Source: Mycobacterium paragordonae (GTDB lineage Bacteria; Actinomycetota; Actinomycetes; Mycobacteriales; Mycobacteriaceae). Taken from it: a stretch of DNA of 64,000 bases. The stretch covers positions 6,666,320 to 6,730,319 of the forward strand of contig NZ_CP025546.1 in the NCBI RefSeq assembly GCF_003614435.1, given 5' to 3'. The translations under genes were made by a program, and so were the position numbers. The notes below the pieces were generated by a model. It was not told the DNA's origin and did not search any database. It was given only the letters and a program-made list of their open reading frames with translations. Each line of letters begins with the position of its first letter. Position 1 is the stretch's first letter. Shown here piece by piece: positions 1 to 7,429 of the stretch.

Positions 1-906
1 CTCGACCACCTCGTCGAAGCGCGCCGTGTCCGATGCCCCCGGGGTACAGATCGGGAACAGCTTCTGGACGTCGTCCTGCGACCCGAAGACGTCGGTCTTG
101 ATCAGCGCCTCGCGGGCGCGCATCCAGTTCTCGTTGCCGGTGACGGTGTTGATCTCCCCGTTGTGCGCGACGCGGCGGAACGGGTGTGCCAACGGCCAGG
201 ACGGGAAGGTGTTCGTGGAGAAACGGGAGTGCACGATGCCCAGCGCGCTGGTCACCCGGTTGTCCTGCAGATCGAGATAGAAGGCCTTGAGCTGCGGCGT
301 GGTCAGCATGCCCTTGTAGACGAACGTCTGGCCGGACAGGCTCGGGAAATACACGGTCTCGCGACCCGGCCCGTCCTGGCCCGGTCCTTTGGTGCCGAGT
401 TCGTGCTCGGCACGCTTGCGGACGATGTACGCGCGGCGCTCCAGCGCCATGCCCGAGGCACCGGCCATGAACACCTGGCGGAAGGTTGGCATCGCGTCAC
501 GCGACAGCGCGCCCAGCGAGGAGTCATCGGTGGGCACGTTGCGCCAGCCGAGGACCTGCAGGCCCTCGGATTCGGCGATCTTCTCCACCGCGGAGCAGGC
601 AGCGGCGGCGTCCTTGGACGACTGCGGCAGGAACGCGATGCCGGTGGCGTAACTACCCGCCTCGGGCAGCTCGAAATCCACGACCTCGCGCAGGAAAGCA
701 TCCGGGACCTGAATCAGGATGCCGGCGCCGTCACCACTGCGCGGCTCGGCACCGGCAGCACCGCGGTGCTCCAGGTTGAGCAACGCGGTAATAGCCTTGT
801 CGACGATGTCGCGGCTACGCCGGCCGTGCATGTCGACGACCATGGCCACACCGCATGAATCGTGTTCGTATGCGGGGTTATACAGCCCGACGCGCTTGGG
901 CGTCAT
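1..906 (-). CDS. gltB: Glutamate synthase large subunit, N-terminal part (runs off the left edge)
   Basis: This is the first 302 codons of the NADPH-dependent glutamate synthase alpha subunit, which moves the glutamine amide to 2-oxoglutarate. It starts at ATG 906 and reads [20 protein letters not shown]. Cys18 is the expected class II glutaminase nucleophile, exposed by removal of a short propeptide. Downstream come [10 protein letters not shown] and a long glutaminase domain, all matching Rv3859c as I remember it. The frame is still open at base 1, so the synthase and FMN/Fe-S domains lie outside the window. Its position beside the ESX-1 region is the same as in M. tuberculosis. Confidence 0.95.
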   Translation of the reverse strand, partial: MTPKRVGLYNPAYEHDSCGVAMVVDMHGRRSRDIVDKAITALLNLEHRGAAGAEPRSGDGAGILIQVPDAFLREVVDFELPEAGSYATGIAFLPQSSKDAAAACSAVEKIAESEGLQVLGWRNVPTDDSSLGALSRDAMPTFRQVFMAGASGMALERRAYIVRKRAEHELGTKGPGQDGPGRETVYFPSLSGQTFVYKGMLTTPQLKAFYLDLQDNRVTSALGIVHSRFSTNTFPSWPLAHPFRRVAHNGEINTVTGNENWMRAREALIKTDVFGSQDDVQKLFPICTPGASDTARFDEVVE

Positions 907-1559
907 TCCCACCTAACCCTTCAGCAGACTTTCTGCACGGCCGCTTTGCGAATCGACTTTCCGGATCGAAGGGACCGCACCCGGAGGTTGCGGGCTGAAC
1001 CCCCTCGGTCTCATCGACAGGCTGTCCGCCAAGCGGAGATAATCCGGTCAGGGTTTCGTCCGTGCAGCGTTGAACGGTAGCCCCGTACCTATTTCGACAA
1101 GTCGTAAAACGATATGACAAAACCCGCCTGACATGCCAACTTACCAATACTAACCTTTCAGCTGGCGGCTCCGTAAATTCGCTGTTACCAGCGATCGACA
1201 GCATCGTGGCCTGACCTGCGACCATGGCGGACGGCCGCGGACTGTGGTGAGAATCGCACTACGACACCGGAGCCCGTCGCACTCGCGTAGAAGTTTGCTG
1301 CGGGCGCCCACGGTGATGTTCTGAAGCGGCCCGGTGAATCGCGCTGCCCAGTCTCACCGGCAACATGGCGCACGATAAGGCGTGGCAGCAATGTCGAGCG
1401 AGCACGCCTCCGAGCCGGCGGGCGGCGCCCTGGCGCCCCGGCAGCCGCGGCTGGACCGAGTTTGCGCGGTGTGAGCGCGACTGGCGCGGACCAGTCGGTG
1501 ACCGATACTGGACGACAGCATCCCGCGTTGGCCGACAGGCCTGTGCACCCGAGGAGCCC
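907..1559. other. Intergenic region between gltB and the EspI-like gene
   Basis: About 650 bases separate two divergent genes. The part near 1060-1190 is clearly more A/T rich than its surroundings and should hold the promoters. Open frames here are short and not mycobacterial-looking. The frame of the next gene extends upstream to 1365, but that extension has no ribosome binding site. I see no RNA gene or repeat. Confidence 0.5.
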
Positions 1560-2951
1560 ATGAACGCGCCCCAAGAATTTCTGCGGAACCGAATGCTGCC
1601 CGAGCAGCCGGTCTCCCCTCCCCGACCGCCCTCCCCGCCCGCCGAACGGGCGCCGCAACCGTCGCAGTCTGCGCCGCCACCCGCGCCGGCCAAAGTCCCG
1701 CCGGCGCCAGTCAAAGCCGCGCCGCCGGCTCCGACCCCGGTCCCGCCGCCGGTCCCGCCGCCGGTCAAAGCCCCGCCGCCGGTCAAAGCCCCGCCGGCAC
1801 CGGTCAACGCCCCGCCGCCGGCCCCGCCGCCGCCCGTGAAAGCGCCGCCACCTGTCACAGCGCCGCCGCCTCCGGCAGCCGCACCACCTCACCCGGCCGC
1901 GCCGCCCCCGCAGCCGCCGCGGCCCGCTCCGCCACCACCCCCGCATCGCGACTCGCCGCGGCAACCGCCCCTGCCCCCGCAACCCGCCCCGCCGCCCCGG
2001 GGCCCATGGCCGGATGCGGGTGCCGGCCCAACCGCACGCCCCCCCGACAGGCCCGTCGAACGAGGTTGGCGACGCATGGTCCGCACGGCGACATTCGGCC
2101 TGGTCAAGCCCGGCCTATCGCCGGCACAGCGCGAAGCCGCGCAATTCGAGGCGACCATCCGAACGGCCCTGCACGGCAACCACAAAGTGGGCGTCCTCGG
2201 CAAGGGCGGCGTCGGCAAGACGTCGGTCGCCGCCAGCGTCGGTTCGATACTGGCCGAACTGCGCCAGCAGGACCGCATCGTCGCCATCGACGCCGACACC
2301 GCCTTCGGCCGGCTCAGCAGCAGGATCGACCCCAGGACAACCGGCTCGTTCTGGGAATTGACCGCCGACAAGAACCTGCAGTCCTTCGCCGACGTGACCT
2401 CCCGGGTCGGGCGCAATTCCACCGGGCTCTATGTGCTGGGCGGCGAGCCGGTCACCGGTCCGCGCCGGGTACTCGATCCGGCGATCTACCGGGAAGCAGC
2501 GCTGCGCCTGGACCGGCATTTCGCGATCTCGGTCATCGATTGCGGATCGACAATGGACGCCGCCGTCACCCGTGAGGTGCTGCGGGATCTGGACGCGTTG
2601 ATCGTGGTGTCCTCGCCGTGGGCGGACGGCGCCGCGGCCGCCGCCAAGACTGTCGAATGGTTGTCCGATCACGACCTCGGTGGTCTGCTGCAACGCAGCG
2701 TCGTCGTACTCAACGACTCCGACGGCCACGCCGACAAACGCACCCGCTCGCTGCTGGCTCGCGAGTTCATCGACCACGGCCAGCCGGTGGTCGAGGTGCC
2801 TTTCGATCCCCACTTGCGACCCGGCGGCGTCATCGACGTCACCCAGGAGATGGCCCCCGCGACGCGGCTGAAGTTTCTGCAGGTCGCAGCCACCATCACC
2901 GGATACTTCGCGTCCCGGGCCGAAGGACCGCGCAACCGCACCCCCGCGTGA
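1560..2951 (+). CDS. EspI-like ParA/MinD-family ATPase with proline-rich N-terminus (Rv3860-type)
   Basis: This 463-residue protein has two parts. Residues about 10-165 are almost entirely Pro/Ala/Val, with repeats of the type PPPVKAPP. Residues about 200-455 form a ParA/MinD-like ATPase with a deviant Walker A motif GKGGVGKT near residue 214 and a VIDCGS segment resembling the second ATPase motif. The layout is that of EspI of ESX-1, and the position next to gltB is that of Rv3860. The start at ATG 1560 is chosen because GAGGAG lies 6 bases upstream; the frame upstream of it has no such site. Function is unknown. A regulatory or partner-loading ATPase linked to type VII secretion is an inference from EspI. 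Confidence 0.85.
   Translation: MNAPQEFLRNRMLPEQPVSPPRPPSPPAERAPQPSQSAPPPAPAKVPPAPVKAAPPAPTPVPPPVPPPVKAPPPVKAPPAPVNAPPPAPPPPVKAPPPVTAPPPPAAAPPHPAAPPPQPPRPAPPPPPHRDSPRQPPLPPQPAPPPRGPWPDAGAGPTARPPDRPVERGWRRMVRTATFGLVKPGLSPAQREAAQFEATIRTALHGNHKVGVLGKGGVGKTSVAASVGSILAELRQQDRIVAIDADTAFGRLSSRIDPRTTGSFWELTADKNLQSFADVTSRVGRNSTGLYVLGGEPVTGPRRVLDPAIYREAALRLDRHFAISVIDCGSTMDAAVTREVLRDLDALIVVSSPWADGAAAAAKTVEWLSDHDLGGLLQRSVVVLNDSDGHADKRTRSLLAREFIDHGQPVVEVPFDPHLRPGGVIDVTQEMAPATRLKFLQVAATITGYFASRAEGPRNRTPA
1740..1860 (+). repeat. Degenerate proline-rich coding repeat
   Basis: Within the N-terminus of the EspI-like gene the sequence repeats units such as ccgccgccggtcaaagcc, encoding P-P-P-V-K-A. The repeats are imperfect and in frame, so copy-number change would lengthen or shorten the linker without breaking the gene. 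Confidence 0.6.
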
Positions 2952-2956
2952 CGGGG

Positions 2957-3826
2957 TCAGCCCCGTCGCGCCGACGGGTCCGCCGTCGCCTCGATCTTGG
3001 TGATCAGGTTGCCGCGGACCGTCAACACCACCACGGCGAACAATCGGCGATCGGTGAAGGCGAGTAACACCGGCCGGCCGGCCGGACCGCCGACCAGCGT
3101 CGCTCCCGGACCCAGGTAACGCAGCAGGTTGGTGGCGACGGCGACGGGACCGTGGTTGACCTGTGGCGGCGGCATCGGGTCGGCAAGCACCGTACCGACC
3201 CCCCACACCGTCGGATCCAGTACGGCGGTCAAGCCCGCGATATCGCCGTTGGAGCACGCGGTGATGAATTTCTCGGTCACGACTTGGTGTTCGGTCGGGC
3301 TGACCTCTGTGCTCGGGTGGGGGCGCACCCGTGCCTCGGTGAACTTGGCGCGCGCCCGCCGGGCCAGTTGCCGGCAGGTGCCGGCCGGGCGGCCGACGGT
3401 CTCGGCGATCGTGTCGAAGGGGACGCCGAAAACGTCATGCAACACGAACGCGACCCGCTCGCCGGGGCTGAGCCTGCGCAGGACCTCCAGCAGCGCGGTG
3501 CGGATCTCGTCGTCGAGGGTGACCCGGTCGGCCGGATCGACAACACCCACGTCGGCGGGCAGCGGTCGCTGATCGTCGCGGTGCGGTCGTTCGTACCGGG
3601 CTCGCGCCGAACGGATCTGGTCGAGGCACAGCCGGCTGGTGACGACGGTGAGCCACCCGCGGACATCGTCGATCTCACCGCGGTCGGTGCGCGACAATCG
3701 CAGAAACGCCTCTTGCACAACGTCTTCCGCTTCACCGACGTCACCGAGTATCTGGTAACCGAGATTGATCAGGTACGGGCGGTGCAGGCGCCAGGCCTCG
3801 TCGACTTGGTCAGCGGGTGCATTCAT
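2957..3826 (-). CDS. ECF RNA polymerase sigma factor with C-terminal SnoaL-like domain (SigI-like)
   Basis: A 289-residue sigma-70 family protein. Region 2 is seen at GDVGEAEDVVQEAFLRL (about residues 28-44) and RGWLTVVTSRLCLDQIRSAR. Region 4 is seen at FDTIAETVGRPAGTCRQLAR (about 137-156). It is followed by about 110 residues of the SnoaL-like extension found in SigI/SigJ-type ECF factors, which usually replaces a separate anti-sigma factor. Length and sequence closely resemble M. tuberculosis SigI (Rv1189) as I recall it, but that gene is not located here, so this may be a paralog or a moved copy. It is divergent from the NmrA-type gene and converges with the EspI-like gene, leaving 5 bases between the stops. 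Confidence 0.85.
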   Translation of the reverse strand: MNAPADQVDEAWRLHRPYLINLGYQILGDVGEAEDVVQEAFLRLSRTDRGEIDDVRGWLTVVTSRLCLDQIRSARARYERPHRDDQRPLPADVGVVDPADRVTLDDEIRTALLEVLRRLSPGERVAFVLHDVFGVPFDTIAETVGRPAGTCRQLARRARAKFTEARVRPHPSTEVSPTEHQVVTEKFITACSNGDIAGLTAVLDPTVWGVGTVLADPMPPPQVNHGPVAVATNLLRYLGPGATLVGGPAGRPVLLAFTDRRLFAVVVLTVRGNLITKIEATADPSARRG

Positions 3827-3852
3827 GTGACTTCGACGATTTCGCGCTCCGA

Positions 3853-3879
3853 AAAGTTACGGCCGGCAACAGTAACTTT
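3853..3879. promoter_or_regulatory. Inverted repeat AAAGTTAC-N11-GTAACTTT, candidate operator
   Basis: Two perfect 8-base arms (3853-3860 and 3872-3879) lie 27 bases upstream of the sigma factor start and about 100 bases upstream of the reductase start. The symmetry and location in a divergent promoter suggest the binding site of a dimeric repressor. AGTTAC/GTAACT half-sites recall HxlR- or MarR-type operators, but that identification is inference. Confidence 0.5.
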
Positions 3880-3920
3880 CCCATCTTCCACCCCGTCCTT
3901 GGTTGAGCACGAACGCTTTT

Positions 3921-3974
3921 CCCCCAAAGCACCCCCAAAGGACCCCCAAAGGACCCCCAAGGACCCAAAAAGGA
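3921..3974 (+). repeat. Tandem 11-base repeat ending in the ribosome binding site of the next gene
   Basis: Units read cccccaaagca, cccccaaagga, cccccaaagga, cccccaagga (one base short) and cccaaaaagga. The last unit supplies the AAAGGAG Shine-Dalgarno sequence of the gene starting at 3981. Every full unit contains an AAAGGA-like element. Confidence 0.8.
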
Positions 3975-3980
3975 GTAGTC

Positions 3981-4832
3981 ATGAACATTGTCGTCACCGG
4001 AGCGACCGGCAACGTCGGCCGCCCGCTCATCGCCCGACTCGTCGCCGCAGGCGCACCCGTGCGAGCGGTCACCCGCTCGCCGGACACCGCGCGGCTGCCC
4101 GCCGATGTCGAGGTGGTCACCTCGGTCGCAGACGCATTGCCTGGCGCCTCCGCGGTTTTCCTGAATTCTCGCGCTCTGGGCGACCGCCTGGCGGATGTGG
4201 TCGCTCAGTGCGGGTCCGCCGGGATCACCAAACTGGTTGCCCTGTCGGCCATCAACGTCGACGATGATGACGCGCTGCAGCCGTCGCGCTTCCGCGGCGA
4301 CCGCAACCGAGAAGTCGAACATCTGGCGGAGGGTTCCGGCCTGGCCTGGACAAGCCTGCGCCCGTCGGTGTTCGCGTCGAATTTCGCCGGCATGTGGTCG
4401 GCGCAACTGCGCGCCGGCGACGTGGTTGCCGGACCCTACGCGACGGCCTCCCTGGCACCCATCGACGATCGCGACGTCTCCGCGGTTGCGGCGCACGCGC
4501 TGCTGACCGACGAACTGGTCGGGCAGAAACTCTCCCTGACCGGGCCGCAAGCCCTCACCAATGCCGAGTTGGTGGAAGTCATCGGCTCCGTACTGGGACG
4601 CCCTGTGCAGTATCGCGAAATGCCACCGGACGTCGTTCGGGCGCGATTTCGTGATCTGGGATTCGCTCCCGAATTCGCGAACGCCTACATCGCGATGCTC
4701 GCTCAGACACTGGACAAACCGGCTCTGGTCACCCACGAGGTGGAGAAGATTCTGGGCCGGCCACCGCTGACGTTCGCGCAGTGGGTGTCCGACCAGCGCC
4801 ACGCCTTCACCCGGGGAGCGCGCGATGTCTGA
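3981..4832 (+). CDS. NmrA-family NAD(P)H-binding protein (atypical short-chain dehydrogenase)
   Basis: This 283-residue protein opens with the beta-alpha-beta dinucleotide motif GATGNVGRPL at residues 7-16, typical of NmrA/HSCARG-like and NAD(P)H:quinone oxidoreductase type proteins. A conserved LSAIN segment and a DDRDVSAVAAHAL segment follow, as in YtfG/QOR2-like proteins. Such proteins either reduce small electrophiles or sense the NADPH/NADP ratio; which applies here cannot be told. ATG 3981 is preferred over upstream in-frame codons because AAAGGAG lies 8 bases before it. The end overlaps the next gene by 8 bases, so the two are probably one operon. Confidence 0.85.
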   Translation: MNIVVTGATGNVGRPLIARLVAAGAPVRAVTRSPDTARLPADVEVVTSVADALPGASAVFLNSRALGDRLADVVAQCGSAGITKLVALSAINVDDDDALQPSRFRGDRNREVEHLAEGSGLAWTSLRPSVFASNFAGMWSAQLRAGDVVAGPYATASLAPIDDRDVSAVAAHALLTDELVGQKLSLTGPQALTNAELVEVIGSVLGRPVQYREMPPDVVRARFRDLGFAPEFANAYIAMLAQTLDKPALVTHEVEKILGRPPLTFAQWVSDQRHAFTRGARDV

Positions 4833-5280
4833 GAACACCCTGCGCCCGCCGCGCTACCTCAAGCCGATGAACCGGCTGATGAAGGCCGTCCAGAAGCTCG
4901 GCATACCGACCGGCCCCGCCATGGTGTTGACCGTGCCGGGACGCAGATCGGGGCAACCGCGCAGCACTCCGATGACGCCCTTCGACTACCGCGGCGGTCT
5001 CTACGTGGTGGCCGGTTATCCAGGTGCGGACTGGGCGGCAAACGCACGGGCCGCAGGCACCGGCACGCTGGCCCGCGGCCGCCGGCGCCGGCAGGTCCGA
5101 ATCGTCGAGCTGACCGCCGACGACGCCCGTCCGGTGCTGCGCGAGTTTCCCGCCAAAGTGCCGGTCGGTGTGGCATTCGCCAAACGGTCAGGACTGGTGC
5201 GCGACGGCAGTCCCGACGAGTTCGAAGCGCTGGCCGGTCGGCTGGCGGTGTTCCGGTTCGATCCGGTCGAGACCACCTAG
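4825..5280 (+). CDS. Deazaflavin (F420)-dependent nitroreductase-family protein
   Basis: A 151-residue protein with the features of the mycobacterial Ddn/FDOR-B family: an N-terminal region rich in basic residues, LTVPGRRSGQPRSTPM (about residues 34-49), then GLYVVAGYPGADWAANARAAG. Members bind F420 and reduce quinones or nitro compounds, or have no known substrate. It overlaps the NmrA-type gene by 8 bases, so a shared redox or detoxification role is likely. The start ATG 4825 lies inside the previous gene behind a GGGGAG-like site. Confidence 0.85.
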   Translation: MSENTLRPPRYLKPMNRLMKAVQKLGIPTGPAMVLTVPGRRSGQPRSTPMTPFDYRGGLYVVAGYPGADWAANARAAGTGTLARGRRRRQVRIVELTADDARPVLREFPAKVPVGVAFAKRSGLVRDGSPDEFEALAGRLAVFRFDPVETT

Positions 5281-5306
5281 ACCACCTAGTAGGGGCCGCC
5301 AAGACG

Positions 5307-5344
5307 CAACAGCGCGAGAAATCGAAGGATTTCTCGCGCTGTTG
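5307..5344. terminator. Perfect 17-bp hairpin between convergent genes
   Basis: Arms 5307-5323 and 5328-5344 are perfectly complementary around the loop GAAG. There is no run of T after it, which is common for mycobacterial terminators. It sits 26 bases past the nitroreductase-family gene stop and just after the whiB6 stop on the other strand, so it can serve both. Confidence 0.75.
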
Positions 5345-5364
5345 ATGCGATCTTCAGCCGGCGG

Positions 5365-5655
5365 TCACGCCGATTGAGCAGTCACCCGCTCCCGCACGGC
5401 GAAACCGTTGCGCTCGGCCAGTGACCGCAGCTGGGCCAGCGCGAAGGCGCGCGGGCGTCCAGAGTCGGGAATGACGACACCGGCCCAAAGTCCTTCGGCG
5501 CCAGGCAATTCCACAGCCTCTTTGGCGCACAGCCAGCGGCGCGGGCAGGCCCGGCACAACGTCTTGGCCTCGTCGTCGGGGGTCGTCGTCCAACGGTCGG
5601 GGTCTTGGGTGCACACGCCCAGCTGCGGGACCTCGAAAAGAGTTGTTGCGGTCAT
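5365..5655 (-). CDS. whiB6: WhiB6, iron-sulfur redox-responsive transcription factor of ESX-1
   Basis: Ninety-six residues from ATG 5655, which has GGAGGA about 10 bases upstream; the open frame could also begin at 5673 but without such a site. The cluster-binding region shows GVCTQDPDRW, then CRACPRRWLC, followed by GLWAGVVIP, the WhiB G[VI]WGG-type turn in a WhiB6 form. Sequence is nearly identical to Rv3862c from VCTQDPDRWTTTPDDEAKTL onward. Known role: a Fe-S or nitrosyl-sensing regulator that activates ESX-1 genes. It is divergent from espM, whose product represses whiB6 when the ESX-1 machine is absent, as shown in M. marinum. Confidence 0.95.
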   Translation of the reverse strand: MTATTLFEVPQLGVCTQDPDRWTTTPDDEAKTLCRACPRRWLCAKEAVELPGAEGLWAGVVIPDSGRPRAFALAQLRSLAERNGFAVRERVTAQSA

Positions 5656-6024
5656 GGTTCTGCATTCCTCCATAAAGCGTTGCGCGTTCTGCCCCTCTGC
5701 CTCAGAAGGCTAGCGCACGAACCGTCGCAGTGCAACAGTTCATTCCGCAGCAGTTGCACGGTGGTGCTACGGCTTTGCAGCGGAACAGGCGAGCGTACCT
5801 ACTTAACCTGCGATTACCAGGGGTTATATCCTGTCAATAGGCTGTGCGTAGGCTGCTGATCAGCTGGTTGCGTTCACAGCTTTTCAACAAAATGTTCCCA
5901 GCTGCGACCTCTGGCGCTATGGTTAACCGTAGCGGTAAGCCAGTTTGATGGGCCGCAACCCGCGCCGACATGTCGCCGGGAAAGCGTAGCGAAGGTATAG
6001 CAATAGAAGGGTGCAACGGTTACG
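5656..6024. promoter_or_regulatory. whiB6-espM divergent promoter region
   Basis: A 369-base spacer with A/T-rich patches, holding the promoters of both regulators. It contains the inverted repeat GTGCAAC-N16-GTTGCAC (arms 5730-5736 and 5753-5759), 75-105 bases upstream of whiB6. This is a candidate site for EspM or WhiB6, but no experiment here supports it. Confidence 0.6.
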
Positions 6025-7200
6025 ATGTTGGTCAGCGAAAGGTGTGCCGCACGGCCCGCCGCGCGGCCCGCCCTGACAACCGCCAGCGAGGATTCCACCC
6101 AGATGCCTAACGCCCAATCGACCGTGGGACCGGCTGCGCTGGCCGCGCTCAGCGGCGTAGCGGCCGGCGCGATCGAACCCGGCTACCGCGTCATGGGCGC
6201 GGGTCAGTGGTACCGGTCCGGTCAGCGGGTCGATGAGCAGCAGGCCACCGGGGTAGACCTGCGAGCGGTGCCTAATGACGGAAAGTGGCGCTTGGCCGAG
6301 GAGTCCGTCGACGCCCGCGAGAGCGGTATGTTCGTCGACGGACTGCGCGAGAGCCCGTCCGTCAGCGACAAGAAAAACGTCCCGTTCGGCGATCCCACTG
6401 GAGGCAAGGCGTTGACGTTCGAAGTCGTCAGGCCGACGAATCTGCCTGAAGAGCCCCGTCAGGACGACCAGAGTGCTGACGCCGACCCCGGAGTGATCCG
6501 GGCCGGCGCCGCCGCCGCCGCGCGCCGTCGGGAACTCGACATCAGCCAGCGCAGCCTCGCCGCTGACGGGATCATCAACGCGGGTGCGCTCATCTCCTTC
6601 GAAAAGGGTCGCAGCTGGCCCCGGGAACGGACCCGCGCCAAGCTCGAGGAAGTACTGCAGTGGCCTGCCGGAACGATCGCCCGCATCCGCGAGGGTGACG
6701 CCGTGGTCAATCAGCCGGCTCCGGCACCCGCCGTCGAAGCCGTACCCGAGGCGCCCTCGGCCGCCGACGGCCCCGCATCGCTGATCGCCCAGGCCGTGGC
6801 CGCCGCCGTGGACACCTGCAGTCTGGCCATCGCCGCGCTGCCCTCGCCCGAGGATCCGGAGTTCACCGAGCGGGCGGCGCCGATTCTGGCCGATCTTCGC
6901 CAGCTCGAGGCGATCGCCGTTCAGGCCACCCGGATCAGTCGGATCACCCCCGAACTGATCAAGGCGATGAGCTCCGTCCGGCGGTACCACGACAAATTGA
7001 TGACGCTGGGCGCGACGGCGCCCGGAGCGACGCTGGCGCAACGTTTATATGCCGCGCGCCGCCGAGCCAATCTCTCCACGCTGGAAACTGCACAGGCGGC
7101 CGGCGTCACCGAAGAAATGATCGTCAAAGCGGAGGCGGAAGAAGTTTTGCCCGCCGCAACCGCCGAAGCGATCGAAGCACTCATTAGCCAGATCAATTGA
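6025..7200 (+). CDS. espM: EspM, regulator of whiB6 and ESX-1 (Rv3863 ortholog)
   Basis: A 391-residue protein. The first 140 residues are poorly conserved. A helix-turn-helix-like region is at about 160-200 (RRRELDISQRSLAADGI then FEKGRSWPRERTR). A C-terminal region includes a second HTH-like stretch at about 340-375 (RLYAARRRANLSTLETAQAA). From DPGVIRAGAAAAARRRELD it is almost collinear with Rv3863 as I remember it. In M. marinum EspM binds the whiB6 promoter and links its expression to the presence of the ESX-1 system; the divergent layout here fits that. ATG 6025 lacks a clear ribosome binding site; ATG 6112 is an alternative. Confidence 0.9.
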   Translation: MLVSERCAARPAARPALTTASEDSTQMPNAQSTVGPAALAALSGVAAGAIEPGYRVMGAGQWYRSGQRVDEQQATGVDLRAVPNDGKWRLAEESVDARESGMFVDGLRESPSVSDKKNVPFGDPTGGKALTFEVVRPTNLPEEPRQDDQSADADPGVIRAGAAAAARRRELDISQRSLAADGIINAGALISFEKGRSWPRERTRAKLEEVLQWPAGTIARIREGDAVVNQPAPAPAVEAVPEAPSAADGPASLIAQAVAAAVDTCSLAIAALPSPEDPEFTERAAPILADLRQLEAIAVQATRISRITPELIKAMSSVRRYHDKLMTLGATAPGATLAQRLYAARRRANLSTLETAQAAGVTEEMIVKAEAEEVLPAATAEAIEALISQIN

Positions 7201-7429
7201 TATGGGGCCCGGGCGCAATCACACGCCGGGTCTGATCGTCCGGGGAAGGCTTATGCCGCCCCGCAATCGCGCTATGGAGTCAGCTGCGCCGTGCGTCCGA
7301 AAAGGCCAGGCGCACCCAAAAATTCGTGCATCTAGCCCTGTCAGAGCGCTGCTAAGCTCAACGTACGGTGCGAAGGTGCATAAAGAAATGACCGTGCACA
7401 CCAACAAGCCAACGTAAGGAACCACACAA
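7201..7429 (+). promoter_or_regulatory. Upstream region of the espE-led operon
   Basis: A 229-base spacer with an A/T-rich end and a ribosome binding site (AAGGAA) 11 bases before espE. In M. tuberculosis the equivalent region carries PhoP/EspR-type control of the espE-H genes; I could not pick specific sites here. Confidence 0.4.

Noticed and set aside
163..858. 231-residue frame on the + strand at the left edge
   Set aside because: It is antisense to gltB, whose - strand frame matches glutamate synthase throughout.
1185..1982. Arg-rich 265-residue frame on the - strand
   Set aside because: It is the mirror of the proline-codon tract of the EspI-like gene and has no family-like sequence.
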